Assembly (NCBI GenBank): GCA_037382465.1
Contig: JARRPX010000004.1
Location: forward strand, 1-64,000
From: Anaerolineales bacterium
Lineage (GTDB): Bacteria > Chloroflexota > Anaerolineae > Anaerolineales > E44-bin32
DNA: 64,000 bases
Reading direction: 5' to 3'
Part shown: positions 1-8,991 of the stretch, piece after piece
Layout of the letters: every line of letters starts with the position of its first letter
Position numbering within the stretch: position 1 is the stretch's first letter
The notes under the pieces: model-generated
Seen by the model: the letters and a program-made list of their open reading frames with translations, nothing else
The model's database searches: none
What the model was told of the DNA's origin: nothing
Program-made: the position numbers and the translations under genes

Positions 1-2
1 CT

Positions 3-647
3 CCTGAAGCTTTCGACGTCGAGGTCATCGACGAAGGCGGGCGCGGCTTTCTCGGATTGGGAAACCGGCAAGTAAGAGTACGGCTTACGATACGCACCTC
101 TGCGTCGCAGGAGGCGCAGGACGAGCGGCGGTCTCAAGAACCCGCCGAAGCGGTGCCCCAAATGGAAGGCGAGGATGCCGAAGTCGTGCGGGTCGCGCGC
201 GAGACGGTCGCCGAGCTGCTGCAGCGCATGGACATCCGCGGAGACGTCGAAGCCAGCTGGGGAGAATCGGACGAGGAAGGAAGGATCCGCCCACTTCTCG
301 TCGACATTCACGGCGATGACCTGAACGTTCTGATCGGCCGCCGCGGCAAGACGCTTTACGCGCTGCAGTACATCACCCGTCTGATTCTGGGCAAGGAGCT
401 CAAACGTCCGGTCGCCGTTGTGATCGACGTCGAGGGCTATCGCGCTCGTAAGGAAAAACAACTGCGCAGGCTCGCGCGCCGCATGGCACAGCAAGCGCTG
501 GAAACCGGCCGTACCATGACCCTCGAACCGATGGCGCCCAACGAGCGGCGCATCATCCACATCGAACTACGCGACGACCCGAACGTCAAGACCGTCAGCG
601 TCGGTGAAGGGGATCGTCGAAAAGTCACCATCGTTCCCGTCCGCTAG
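3..647 (+). CDS. jag: Jag/KhpB RNA-binding protein, 5' end cut by window edge
   Basis: The reading frame is open from the first full codon at position 3, so the true start lies upstream. The first visible residues (PEAFDVEVIDEGGRGFLGLG) match the end of the Jag_N domain. A charged linker follows, then a KH domain with a GxxG-type loop (LIGRRGKT) and an R3H domain with the R-x3-H pattern (ERRIIHIEL). Jag/KhpB proteins bind RNA and are usually encoded next to yidC near the origin, where they affect cell elongation and membrane-protein insertion. The sugar kinase gene starts 15 bases after the stop, which suggests co-transcription. Family assignment is secure; the cellular role here is inferred from the family. 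Confidence 0.93.
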   Translation, partial: PEAFDVEVIDEGGRGFLGLGNRQVRVRLTIRTSASQEAQDERRSQEPAEAVPQMEGEDAEVVRVARETVAELLQRMDIRGDVEASWGESDEEGRIRPLLVDIHGDDLNVLIGRRGKTLYALQYITRLILGKELKRPVAVVIDVEGYRARKEKQLRRLARRMAQQALETGRTMTLEPMAPNERRIIHIELRDDPNVKTVSVGEGDRRKVTIVPVR

Positions 648-662
648 AGAACCCGGCAAACC

Positions 663-1529
663 ATGGCATCTCTTCCGGAGATTCGTCGTTCGAGCAAACC
701 CACGCCCATCGATTACCTCGTCATCGGCCACATCGCAAAGGACCAATCCCCGCAGGGAGATGAGATCGGGGGGACTGCAGCGTATGCCGGCCGGACGGCG
801 CAGGCACACGATTTGTCTGTCGGCGTTCTGACCTCGTACGCCGGGGATCTCAACCTGAGCCCCTTAAACGGTTTGGACATCCGCAACGTTTCGTCCGCAG
901 CCACGACGACCTTCGAAAATCTTTACACCGCCCGGGGACGCGACCAGTTCTTACGCAGCGTAGCTGAACCCATTCACGCAGCTGCCGTCCCTGAGAAATG
1001 GCAGCAAACACCGCTCGTGCATCTCGGACCGATCGCCAACGAGGTGAGCCCGGATCTGATCGGATGCTTTGCGGAGGCGTTCATCGGTCTGACGCCGCAG
1101 GGCTGGCTGCGCAGATGGAACGAAGACGGAAAAATCCATCTCATGCATTGGGAGACCATTCGAGACGTCCTGCCGCTGGCCGATGCGGTCGTTCTCAGCC
1201 TGGAAGACCTCGATAACGTTCCCCAGACCGTTCCAGCCGTGGCGGAAAACTGCCGGCTGCTCGTCGTCACCGATGGACCGAACGGGGCATGGGTACATTT
1301 CAAAGGTCAGCGGCGGCATTTTCCTGCCCCGCGCATGGTGGAAGTAGATCCGACCGGCGCCGGGGATATCTTCGCCGCTGCATTTTTCATCCACGTTCAA
1401 CGCCATCGAGATCCGTGGGAAGCGGCCCGTCTGGCGACGGAATTGGCCTCTAAATCCGTCATGCGAACGGGCATCGAAAGCTCGCCGTCGCGGGAAGAAG
1501 TGCGAGCTTTGCAGGCAGAGGTGCGTTGA
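663..1529 (+). CDS. PfkB-family carbohydrate kinase
   Basis: This 288-residue protein carries the C-terminal PfkB signature DPTGAGD at residues 229-235, which holds the catalytic Asp and the anion hole, and a sugar-site-like IGGTAAYAG near residue 36. Ribokinase-family enzymes phosphorylate sugars or nucleosides with ATP in the cytoplasm. It is short for the family (usually 300-330), with a compact lid region, so the substrate cannot be read from sequence. The stop overlaps the parA start (TGATG), so the two are probably translationally coupled. A sugar kinase between jag and parAB is unusual, and its link to chromosome partition, if any, is unknown. Confidence 0.85.
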   Translation: MASLPEIRRSSKPTPIDYLVIGHIAKDQSPQGDEIGGTAAYAGRTAQAHDLSVGVLTSYAGDLNLSPLNGLDIRNVSSAATTTFENLYTARGRDQFLRSVAEPIHAAAVPEKWQQTPLVHLGPIANEVSPDLIGCFAEAFIGLTPQGWLRRWNEDGKIHLMHWETIRDVLPLADAVVLSLEDLDNVPQTVPAVAENCRLLVVTDGPNGAWVHFKGQRRHFPAPRMVEVDPTGAGDIFAAAFFIHVQRHRDPWEAARLATELASKSVMRTGIESSPSREEVRALQAEVR

Positions 1530-2326
1530 TGACTCGAATATACACCCTGGTCAACCAGAAGGGCGGCGTGGGCAAGACGACAACGGCGATCAACCTCGGC
1601 GCTTACCTGGCGAAAATGGGACAAAAAGTGCTGCTCGTGGATCTCGATCCACAAGCCAACGCCACGTCCTGCCTGGGCATCAACCACGCCGAGATCAAGG
1701 TCGGCACGTACGACGTCCTCATTGGCCGCAAACCGGCCGCTGAAAGCACGTTGATCAATCCGAAATTGAAAATGTCCTTGATGCCCTCATCCCCTGCCTT
1801 GGCGGGCGCACAAGTCGAATTGGTGGGAATCGACGGCCGGGAAAAGCTACTGCAGGAGGCCCTGGCGCCGATCACGGGTCAATACGACTACATCTTGATC
1901 GATTGCCCGCCGTCGTTGGGACTGCTGACGATCAATGGATTGATGGCCGCATCCCATGGCGTGATCATCCCCATCCAATGCGAGTATCTTGCCCTCGAAG
2001 GACTGACCCAGCTCATGAAGACGCTTCAACGTGTACGCAGCAGTCTCTTTCCCGCACTGGCAATTCGAGGTATGCTGCTGACGATGTACGACAGCCGGAC
2101 CAACCTCTCGAAGGACGTCGTCGATGAAGTGCGCCAACACTTCCCCGGCAGAGTTTTCCATGCGATCATCCCCCGCAGCATTCGTTTGGCAGAAGCGCCG
2201 TCCCATGGGGTGCCGATCCTAGCATACGATCCGGGCTCTCCCGGAGCCGCCGCCTATCAATCCCTGGCGCAGGAAATCCTGCAAGGTGACGGCGTGGACC
2301 TGCGCGAAGCCAGTAAAAAAGTGTGA
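1529..2326 (+). CDS. parA: Chromosome partitioning ATPase ParA/Soj
   Basis: The 265-residue protein has the deviant Walker A KGGVGKT at residues 11-17, the A' segment VLLVDLDPQANAT at about 34-46, and the Walker B LIDCPPSLG near residue 120. These are diagnostic of ParA/MinD-type ATPases that bind DNA non-specifically in the ATP state and move the ParB-parS complex. I chose the ATG at 1529, which overlaps the upstream stop; an in-frame TTG lies one codon earlier. parB follows directly. The chromosomal Soj type without an N-terminal HTH fits a core segregation role rather than a plasmid system. Confidence 0.96.
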   Translation: MTRIYTLVNQKGGVGKTTTAINLGAYLAKMGQKVLLVDLDPQANATSCLGINHAEIKVGTYDVLIGRKPAAESTLINPKLKMSLMPSSPALAGAQVELVGIDGREKLLQEALAPITGQYDYILIDCPPSLGLLTINGLMAASHGVIIPIQCEYLALEGLTQLMKTLQRVRSSLFPALAIRGMLLTMYDSRTNLSKDVVDEVRQHFPGRVFHAIIPRSIRLAEAPSHGVPILAYDPGSPGAAAYQSLAQEILQGDGVDLREASKKV

Positions 2327-2334
2327 GGCCTGAT

Positions 2335-3195
2335 ATGAGCCGCAAGCGAGGTCTTGGAAAAGGTCTGGACGCTCTCATTCCGACGGGCGAAGAGCAGCCG
2401 GAAGTTGAAAGCGGCGTGCTCCAGGTTCCTATCGACGACATCGTTCCCAATCCGCGCCAGCCGAGAGCGAACTTCGACGAGCAAGGCCTGCAATCCCTGG
2501 CAGACTCGATCCGGGAGCACGGTGTCCTGCAGCCTCTGATGGTCGCGAGAGGTTCCGAGGCGGAAGGTTACGTGCTGATCGCCGGTGAGCGGCGGCTGCA
2601 AGCGGCGCGAATCGCCGGTCTGGCGACAGTTCCGGTCATCGTACGCCAGGCAGACGACCAGCAAAGTCTGGAATGGGCGCTCGTCGAGAATCTGCAGCGG
2701 ACGGACCTGAATCCGCTCGAGGCGGCGCAGGGATACGAACAATTGGCCAGCGAATTCGGGCTGTCCCACGAGCAGATCGCAAAACGTGTGGGCAAGAGCC
2801 GCACGGCGATCAGCAACACCTTACGGCTGCTCAAACTCTCTCCGGCCGTGCGCAAAGCGCTGCTCGATGGAACGATACACGAAGGGCATGCCCGCGCTTT
2901 GCTGGCTCTCTCCAGCGCGCAGGCGCAATCGGCCGCGCTGCAAACGATCTTGCAAAATGACTTCAGCGTCCGTCAGGCGGAATCCCTGGTGCGCCGGCTG
3001 ACGGGGGAAAAAAAGCAATCGGCGCCGGTGAAGAAGAAAACGCCGGAGGAAACTGCCCTCGAGGATCAACTGCGCCAGGCGCTGGGCACCAAAGTGAGTC
3101 TGCAGCAAAGCAAAGGCAGCGGCAGGATCATCATCCACTTTTACTCCGACGAAGAGTTGAACGCCCTCATCGAATACCTGCTGGGATCTTCGTAG
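2335..3195 (+). CDS. parB: Chromosome partitioning protein ParB/Spo0J
   Basis: The 286-residue protein begins MSRKRGLGKGLDALI, the typical ParB N-terminus. It contains the CTP-binding GERRLQAA motif at about residues 84-91 and a central helix-turn-helix (HEQIAKRVGKSRTAISNTLRLL), followed by a charged linker and a C-terminal dimerisation region. ParB loads on parS as a CTP-dependent clamp and stimulates ParA. An upstream GTG at 2323 is possible, but the ATG at 2335 gives the family's normal start. I saw no 16-base parS consensus in the window, so the binding sites are presumably elsewhere nearby. Confidence 0.96.
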   Translation: MSRKRGLGKGLDALIPTGEEQPEVESGVLQVPIDDIVPNPRQPRANFDEQGLQSLADSIREHGVLQPLMVARGSEAEGYVLIAGERRLQAARIAGLATVPVIVRQADDQQSLEWALVENLQRTDLNPLEAAQGYEQLASEFGLSHEQIAKRVGKSRTAISNTLRLLKLSPAVRKALLDGTIHEGHARALLALSSAQAQSAALQTILQNDFSVRQAESLVRRLTGEKKQSAPVKKKTPEETALEDQLRQALGTKVSLQQSKGSGRIIIHFYSDEELNALIEYLLGSS

Positions 3196-3204
3196 GCGCT
3201 TCGC

Positions 3205-4242
3205 ATGCACTACATAATCTACGGTACGGGAGCAGTCGGCGGTCTGATTGGCGGCCGGCTTGCCTTGTCCGGCCAGCGTGTTACGTTCCTGGCGCGTCCG
3301 CACGTCGCTGAAGCGCTGCGTACAAACGGGCTGACTCTGCAGACAGACGGTACTCGCACGCGCCTGGCGCAGCCCGAAACCATCACGGAGCTGCGCGCCG
3401 CATTTTCTGATCCTCCGGCGGATCTGATCGTCCTCACCGTGAAAGCGTACGATTGCCGTTCCGCGGCGCAGGACATCCAGGCTGCCGCCGTGGCCCGAAT
3501 TCCCGTTCTTTCGATGCTCAACGGCGTTGGCAACGAGCAGACGCTGGCCGAGCTGCTCGGCGAGGACCGAGTCCTCTCGGGCACGCTGACCACTGCGGTG
3601 CAGCACCTGGAGCCGGGACTGATCCGCATCGAAAGGGAGCGCGGGGTGGGATTGGTGCAGGATCGAGCGATCGTACCGGGCATCGCAGCGGAACTGCGCC
3701 AGGCCGGATTCGACGTCCGGCTCTACCACGATCGTGCGCGCCTGAAGTGGTCCAAATTGCTGACCAACATCGTCGCCAATGCCAGTTCAGCCATCCTGGG
3801 ATGGCCGCCCGAACGCATATTCGCCCACCCCGGCCTGGCCCGGCTGGAGATCGAAGCCCTGCGAGAGACGATGCGCGTGATGCGAGGCCTGGGAATCAGC
3901 CCGCAAAATCTGCCCGGCGTACCCGTGGCCCTGCTCGGGCGGGCGATCTTCCTGCCGGCGGGGGTCATCCGTCCCGTGCTGGGGAAAGTCGTAGCAAAAG
4001 GCCGAGGGGAAAAGCTGCCGTCCTTCCACTACGACATCGGCAAAGGCCGCAGCGAAGTGGAATGGTTGAATGGCGCCGTCGTGCACCAGGGAAGCGAGCA
4101 AGGCATTGCTACACCGGCAAATCGGACGCTCACAGACGCGATGCTCGAGCTGACGAAGCACCAGACGGATCCGAAATTATTTCGGGATGACCCTGAAAGG
4201 CTGCTGAGGCGCGCCAGGGAAATTGGCGTTCCGGGTATATGA
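3205..4242 (+). CDS. panE: 2-dehydropantoate 2-reductase (ketopantoate reductase)
   Basis: A 345-residue protein with an N-terminal Rossmann nucleotide site (YGTGAVGGLIGG, residues 6-17), a second conserved block (LTVKAYD), and the C-terminal ApbA_C core with the K-x3-N type segment LKWSKLLTNIVANASSAI. The family reduces ketopantoate to pantoate with NADPH in pantothenate/CoA synthesis. It lies nine bases after parB and may be in the same transcript, though function does not link them. Some PanE paralogues act on other 2-oxo acids, so the exact substrate is a family-based inference. Confidence 0.85.
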   Translation: MHYIIYGTGAVGGLIGGRLALSGQRVTFLARPHVAEALRTNGLTLQTDGTRTRLAQPETITELRAAFSDPPADLIVLTVKAYDCRSAAQDIQAAAVARIPVLSMLNGVGNEQTLAELLGEDRVLSGTLTTAVQHLEPGLIRIERERGVGLVQDRAIVPGIAAELRQAGFDVRLYHDRARLKWSKLLTNIVANASSAILGWPPERIFAHPGLARLEIEALRETMRVMRGLGISPQNLPGVPVALLGRAIFLPAGVIRPVLGKVVAKGRGEKLPSFHYDIGKGRSEVEWLNGAVVHQGSEQGIATPANRTLTDAMLELTKHQTDPKLFRDDPERLLRRAREIGVPGI

Positions 4243-4402
4243 TTTTATAATTTACGGCCAGATGGGCTCTTGACCAGGGAATCTCTCGATTGTGGACTGA
4301 TTCTACGTAACTTGCTCACACACCAATTTAGCTCAGGAAGATTCCGCAATTGCCAGGATGCATCCGGCGTAACTCGCTTGCTCAAAGCACTCCTTCACAC
4401 GC

Positions 4403-5335
4403 TTGTCTGTGAATGAGATCGAAGATGACAATCGCTCGAGGAGGACAGCCATAAAACACACCCAACTGATCAACAATGCGTTCAAAATCATGTTACAAAA
4501 TGGATCGTTGTGGATCGTGACGGTAATTACGATCGGTACGGTGACTGTCGTTCAAACCCTGCTCGGGCAAGCCGGAATCGCGTTTGCGATCCTGACTTCA
4601 CTCCTTGCTTTTACATACACTGCGTTCTTGCCGGGAGCGCTGATTCACCTGGTCAACGCCATCGCAGAGCGGCATTCCGTGACCGTACAGGACGGATTTA
4701 CTGCCGCCATACGCAATCTCCTTCGTTTGTTGGGGCTGCGGGTCATTCTCCTGCTGCCGGTATGGATCATTTCATTCCTGGCAACCAGAACGTACGCCAG
4801 CGCGATGGGCCAGGCCGCTGGAACGGGTGAACTTCAATCGTCAGCCGCATACACGCAATCAGGAATCCTTCTGGGCATTCGCTGTTTCATCAGTTTGCTA
4901 ACCATTTTTTCAGGCGCCATCAGCGTTGGGGCCGATCGTGCAGTGGTTCTGGAAGGTATGATCGTTTTCGACGCGCTGAAGCGCGGCGTACGCATATTAT
5001 TGGATAAATTGAAGGATTTCATCGTAATTGGATTTTTACTGGGGCTGGTCATCGTCGTACCGGCAGTATTCTTGACATGTTGTCTTAGTTCAAGCATCAT
5101 TCCACTGTCGCTGCAGAATAACGCATTCCCGGATCTCGGTAATGTCCTGCGCTCGTTCCATAATGATCCATTCAGCAACCTCCCCATCTTGGCCATCAAC
5201 GTGGCCATCAGTATATTCTTTGAGTCCTTGGTGCAAATCCTGTCTTCAAGCGCCTGGACACTGGCCTTCCGCTATTGGCAGGGAATGGACCCCATCGTTC
5301 CCCAGGATCAGCCAGAAATCACTGTCGTAGAATAA
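4403..5335 (+). CDS. Polytopic membrane protein, function unknown
   Basis: A 310-residue protein with about five or six hydrophobic segments: roughly residues 37-57, 60-85, 113-130, 155-180, 210-235 and 270-290. The layout resembles glycerophosphoryl-diester-phosphodiesterase-type or DUF-type integral membrane domains, but I do not recognise a specific family. The start is ambiguous: TTG at 4403 or GTG at 4409, with no ATG in frame before the first membrane helix. It stands alone, with 160 bases before it and 220 bases after it, and no obvious operon partner. Confidence 0.7.
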   Translation: MSVNEIEDDNRSRRTAIKHTQLINNAFKIMLQNGSLWIVTVITIGTVTVVQTLLGQAGIAFAILTSLLAFTYTAFLPGALIHLVNAIAERHSVTVQDGFTAAIRNLLRLLGLRVILLLPVWIISFLATRTYASAMGQAAGTGELQSSAAYTQSGILLGIRCFISLLTIFSGAISVGADRAVVLEGMIVFDALKRGVRILLDKLKDFIVIGFLLGLVIVVPAVFLTCCLSSSIIPLSLQNNAFPDLGNVLRSFHNDPFSNLPILAINVAISIFFESLVQILSSSAWTLAFRYWQGMDPIVPQDQPEITVVE

Positions 5336-5456
5336 TTGCAGCCGGGGGAATAGCAACACTGTAGGAAAAGATATGCATGATTTTCACGATTTCACACGCA
5401 ACCAACGATCCACGAACGGGTTGCTATCGTAAAATCATATCGACACCGATACAAAG

Positions 5457-5485
5457 GGGGATATGCAGGATCGATCCATATCCCC
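5457..5485. other. 9-bp inverted repeat upstream of fabG
   Basis: GGGGATATG at 5457-5465 is perfectly complementary to CATATCCCC at 5477-5485, separated by 11 bases. It lies about 70 bases upstream of fabG. No T-run follows on either strand, so it is not a standard intrinsic terminator. It could be an operator or an mRNA leader hairpin. The role is not known. Confidence 0.45.
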
Positions 5486-5555
5486 ACATCCGAAAGCTCG
5501 CCTCGTGTCCGGCGCGGTATACTTGTGCGAGCCATGACAATCTAAGGAGATTCAC

Positions 5556-6317
5556 ATGACTGAAAAATCGGCCTCGTTCGAGGGGCAAGTTGCCATCGTT
5601 ACCGGCGGATCCGGCGGGATCGGACAATCCATCGTTCAATCGTTCGCCACGCGCGGCGTATCGGTCGCGGTTGCGGATTACGCCTTCGAAAGCGCGGTGA
5701 AAGTTGCAGCCGATATCAGCAAGTCGACGGGAGTCAAGGCGATCGCCGTCAAAGTGGACGTCTCGGATTTCGAACAGGCCAAAGCGATGGCCGAGACGGT
5801 CATCAAGGAACTCGGAAGGATCGACATCCTGGTCAACAACGCCGGCATCACGCGCGACGATCTCATCATCCGCATGCCCGTTGAGGATTGGGACGCCGTG
5901 ATCAACGTCAATCTCAAAGGCGGCTGGAATTGTTCCAAGGCCGTCGTGCGCAGCATGATGAAGCAGCGCTACGGCCGCATCGTAAACATCTCATCCGTTT
6001 CCGGACAGGTCGGACAAGCCGGGCAAACCAACTACTCGGCCTCGAAAGCCGGGTTGATCGGCTTCACCAAAGCCCTGGCGCGCGAGGTTGCCACGCGCGG
6101 CATCACCGTCAACGCCGTGGCGCCCGGATTCATCCCGACGCCGCTGACGGAAACCCTTCCACAAGAATTGATGGATTACATCCTGGGCATGACTCCCATG
6201 GGACGCATGGGCTCCACAGAAGAAATCGCCGCGGCCGTAACCTTCCTGGCCTCCCCCGAAGCATCCTACATCACCGGCCAGGTTCTGGGTGTGGATGGCG
6301 GTATGGCGATGATGTAG
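5556..6317 (+). CDS. fabG: 3-oxoacyl-ACP reductase FabG (SDR family)
   Basis: A 253-residue classical short-chain dehydrogenase with the cofactor motif TGGSGGIG at residues 16-23, NNAG at 94-97, and a catalytic set of Ser147, Tyr160 and Lys164 (NISSVSG, NYSASKAG). The sequence continues with the typical VNAVAPGFI segment. FabG reduces 3-oxoacyl-ACP with NADPH in fatty acid elongation. The start is supported by AAGGAG seven bases upstream of the ATG. There is no acpP or fabF next to it, so a specialised SDR role cannot be excluded, but the motif set is FabG-like throughout. Confidence 0.88.
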   Translation: MTEKSASFEGQVAIVTGGSGGIGQSIVQSFATRGVSVAVADYAFESAVKVAADISKSTGVKAIAVKVDVSDFEQAKAMAETVIKELGRIDILVNNAGITRDDLIIRMPVEDWDAVINVNLKGGWNCSKAVVRSMMKQRYGRIVNISSVSGQVGQAGQTNYSASKAGLIGFTKALAREVATRGITVNAVAPGFIPTPLTETLPQELMDYILGMTPMGRMGSTEEIAAAVTFLASPEASYITGQVLGVDGGMAMM

Positions 6318-6353
6318 GTAGAATATATTTAACAACATTGCAGGCGGATTTTC

Positions 6354-6369
6354 TCGTTCTCGAGAACGA
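6354..6369. promoter_or_regulatory. 16-bp perfect palindrome, candidate operator
   Basis: TCGTTCTCGAGAACGA is a perfect palindrome in the 270-base gap between fabG and the Asp23-like gene. It is too tight to form an RNA hairpin loop comfortably, so a dimeric protein binding site is more likely. No regulator gene lies next to it, and its target is unknown. Confidence 0.4.
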
Positions 6370-6586
6370 AAGCACATAACCCGAACGGAGGAAACCGCCT
6401 CCAGTGTGTCAAGCCGTTCACGTTTCTTTTGGCGTACGCACAAGATCTATCCATGAGGTATGCTGAAGTCGGAGCGGACGAGGCTTACGACACGATGCCG
6501 CCGCCCGTGTTTGCGGGAAATCGTGTCTCGAATTCGGTAAAATAGCAGTCGATATCTGCGTCAAACGAACCAGGGAGTGAAAAGAC

Positions 6587-6940
6587 ATGGCTGCGAAAGA
6601 AAAGGATGCCGCACGAGCGCCCGGCGCGACGACGATCGCCCCAAACGTGCTCGTTACAACTGCAAGGCTGGCCGCACTGGGTGTTCAGGGAGTCGCTGCA
6701 GTCGCTCCAGGCCCCAGCAGTGTAAACCGGCTCTTCCGCCGCGGATCCGGCGAAGGCGTCCGTATCGAAATCGACAACGAAGCGGTGTCTGTTGATCTGC
6801 ACCTCGTACTAGAAAAAGACACCAACGTCCGAGACGTGAGCCGCAAGGTCCAGGAAAATGTCGCCCGAGCGATCGAAGACATCGTTGGAATGCAGGTTAC
6901 GCGCATCGATGTACACATCGAAGACATCGATTACACCTAA
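6587..6940 (+). CDS. Asp23/Gls24-family envelope stress protein
   Basis: A 117-residue protein matching the Asp23/Gls24 pattern: IAPNVLVTTARLAALGVQGV at residues 17-36, then VSVDLHLVLEKDTNVRDVSRKVQENVARAIEDIVGMQVTRIDVHIEDI. These small proteins are membrane-associated or cytoplasmic in Gram-positives and relatives and are linked to envelope stress. The copy directly upstream of nusB is a common arrangement (YqhY-like). GGAGTG upstream of the ATG serves as ribosome binding site. nusB follows after 20 bases. The family is clear; the molecular function is poorly known in general. Confidence 0.88.
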   Translation: MAAKEKDAARAPGATTIAPNVLVTTARLAALGVQGVAAVAPGPSSVNRLFRRGSGEGVRIEIDNEAVSVDLHLVLEKDTNVRDVSRKVQENVARAIEDIVGMQVTRIDVHIEDIDYT

Positions 6941-6960
6941 CCCCGGCCGATGCGCGCGTC

Positions 6961-7377
6961 ATGAAGCGTGAAAGGCGGCGCGCGCGAAGTCTGGCGCTGC
7001 AGATACTCTATGAAGTCGACTGCGTCGGGCATCCATTGGAGGAAGTCCTGGCCGGCCGCCTGGAGAGGAGCAGCGATCTCGAGGAGGAAACAGCGGCATT
7101 TCTCCGTCAAATGGTATTGGGTGCGTTCGAGCATGCAGAAGAATTGGACGCCATGATCGCCAGCTGCGCACCGGATTGGCCGGTGGATGAGCTGGCGATT
7201 TTAGACCGGAACATCCTGAGAATCGCACTGTGGGAGATCAAGATTTACACAAAAACTCCGGTGAAGGTTGCCATCAATGAAGCCGTGGAACTGGCAAAAC
7301 GTTTCAGCTCCGATAACGCCCCTCGATTCATCAACGGCGTTCTGGGCACCTTGATTCGGGAAGATGAAGAGTCTTGA
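6961..7377 (+). CDS. nusB: Transcription antitermination factor NusB
   Basis: A 138-residue helical protein of normal NusB length. It begins MKRERRRARSLALQILYEVD, the typical N-terminus, and contains the conserved C-terminal core PVKVAINEAVELAKRFSSDNAPRFINGVLG. NusB pairs with NusE (S10) on boxA RNA to promote rRNA antitermination. It follows the Asp23-like gene and precedes tatA, so a small housekeeping operon is likely. Confidence 0.96.
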   Translation: MKRERRRARSLALQILYEVDCVGHPLEEVLAGRLERSSDLEEETAAFLRQMVLGAFEHAEELDAMIASCAPDWPVDELAILDRNILRIALWEIKIYTKTPVKVAINEAVELAKRFSSDNAPRFINGVLGTLIREDEES

Positions 7378-7410
7378 TCTTTGACAAATAGGAAAACCGA
7401 GTAAAGACGC

Positions 7411-7878
7411 ATGAACATATTTGGCGTGGGTACGCTTGAAATCATTTTCATCTTGATCATCGCCCTCATCTTCATCGGCCCGGAAGACATTGGAAAGTAT
7501 GCCCGCTCAGCAGGACGTTTCTTAAACCGTTTCTACCGTTCGGATACCTGGCGACTATTTCGCGAAACCTCGCGCAACATACGCTCCTTGCCCAACCGAT
7601 TGGCGCGTGAAGCCGCGCTCGAGGAGTTGGAAGAGATCAAGCGTACGATCGAAGATACGGCGGAAGAATTGAACGAGGTGCAGGATGAATTGGATGAAAC
7701 GGAAAAGGAACTCACCGAATCATCAAAACCTGCCGGTAAGAAAGAATCTCCCAGTCTGCAGGAATCGCAAGGACTCGAGGATGGTCTGAAAGCCTGGACG
7801 CCGCAAGAAAAGGAAACCAAATCCAACGATACCACCGCTCCAGCGAAAGATGCGCAAAACGCTGAAGGCGATCAATAA
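7411..7878 (+). CDS. tatA: Sec-independent translocase subunit TatA/TatB
   Basis: A 155-residue protein with a single N-terminal membrane helix (about residues 5-24, GTLEIIFILIIALIFIGPEDI), an amphipathic helix and a long acidic coiled-coil tail (EEIKRTIEDTAEELNEVQDELDETEKEL). The Pro-containing hinge FIGPEDI matches the TatA/B family. It forms part of the twin-arginine export pore or receptor. The long tail is more TatB-like than TatA-like, and only one such gene is present here. tatC starts 12 bases later. Confidence 0.88.
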   Translation: MNIFGVGTLEIIFILIIALIFIGPEDIGKYARSAGRFLNRFYRSDTWRLFRETSRNIRSLPNRLAREAALEELEEIKRTIEDTAEELNEVQDELDETEKELTESSKPAGKKESPSLQESQGLEDGLKAWTPQEKETKSNDTTAPAKDAQNAEGDQ

Positions 7879-7889
7879 CGAGTGCTTCT

Positions 7890-8753
7890 ATGAGACGCAG
7901 ATTTCTAGACAAGGTCCGCCACATACTCGGGTTTCCATTTCGCTTGATCTCGAAACCCTTCCGCGCATTCAGGGAGTTCATCGAATACGAGCCGGAGGAC
8001 ACTCCCCTCGGCGATGCACTCACCAAGGCAGTCGAGCAGCCGTCCGCTTTGCTCGAACACCTCGAAGCGCTGCGAGGTCACATCATCCGCTCGGTCATCG
8101 TTCTCGTGATCATGATCATCGTGAGTATGACCTTTGCCAGCAAGGTCCTCGACTGGCTGGCCAAACCGATCGGCGGGATCGCCAACCTCCAAGCGATCGA
8201 AGTGACCGAATCCATAGGCGCCTTTATGCGCGTTTCGCTGCTGACGGGATTCGCCATGGCACTGCCCTACATCAGCGCCGAGATATTCGCCTACGTGAAT
8301 CCGGGGCTGAAACCTCGTGAGCGCAAGTCGTTATTGGCCATCACGCCTTTCGCCACGGTGCTTTTCCTGATGGGCATGGCCTTTGCTTACTACATCATGC
8401 TCCCGGCCGCGCTGCCCTTCATGTTGGGTTTCATCGGCATCAACACTGTGCCGCGTCCCTCGAACTACATCCGTTTCGTCACCGGCGTGATGTTCTGGAT
8501 CGGAGTCGCCTTCCAATTCCCGCTCGTCATCTACAGCATGGCGAGACTGGGTATCGTCCAGGCCAAAACGTTGGCTCAAGGTTGGCGCGTGGCGATTGTG
8601 GCCATCGCCGTTGTGGCGGCCGTCGTGACCCCGACGATCGATCCGGTAAACATGGCCATCGTCATGGTGCCGATGATCCTGCTTTACTTCATCAGCATCG
8701 CTGCGGCTGCGATCGCACAACGCCGGCTTGCCGCCTCCCAATTGAAGTCATAA
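7890..8753 (+). CDS. tatC: Sec-independent translocase subunit TatC
   Basis: A 287-residue protein with six predicted membrane helices. Conserved TatC features are LLEHLEALRGHIIRS near residues 53-67 and the segment ISAEIFAYVNPGLKPRERK, which precedes the third helix. TatC binds the twin-arginine signal peptide. The N-terminus carries about 50 extra residues compared with E. coli TatC. The adjacent tatA makes a functional Tat pair likely. Confidence 0.95.
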   Translation: MRRRFLDKVRHILGFPFRLISKPFRAFREFIEYEPEDTPLGDALTKAVEQPSALLEHLEALRGHIIRSVIVLVIMIIVSMTFASKVLDWLAKPIGGIANLQAIEVTESIGAFMRVSLLTGFAMALPYISAEIFAYVNPGLKPRERKSLLAITPFATVLFLMGMAFAYYIMLPAALPFMLGFIGINTVPRPSNYIRFVTGVMFWIGVAFQFPLVIYSMARLGIVQAKTLAQGWRVAIVAIAVVAAVVTPTIDPVNMAIVMVPMILLYFISIAAAAIAQRRLAASQLKS

Positions 8754-8991
8754 TTCACACACGCAAGCTGTTCATCGTCTTTGCCCTCCTTTCTCTCGTG
8801 CGGTAGAATTCGTGCGCTCCCGAATCCCTGGAATCCGGCACCCTCGCCCTGCTGTAAAGACGTAAGATGAATTGGATTCGTCGAGCGCAGCGGAGAAGTT
8901 GCGTTATCGGTACGACGATCGCCCAGTATGCATGGCCGCCGCAGTACATGGGTAAACGGCGAATTCGCAGCCATCGAGGTTTGAAAGGCCG

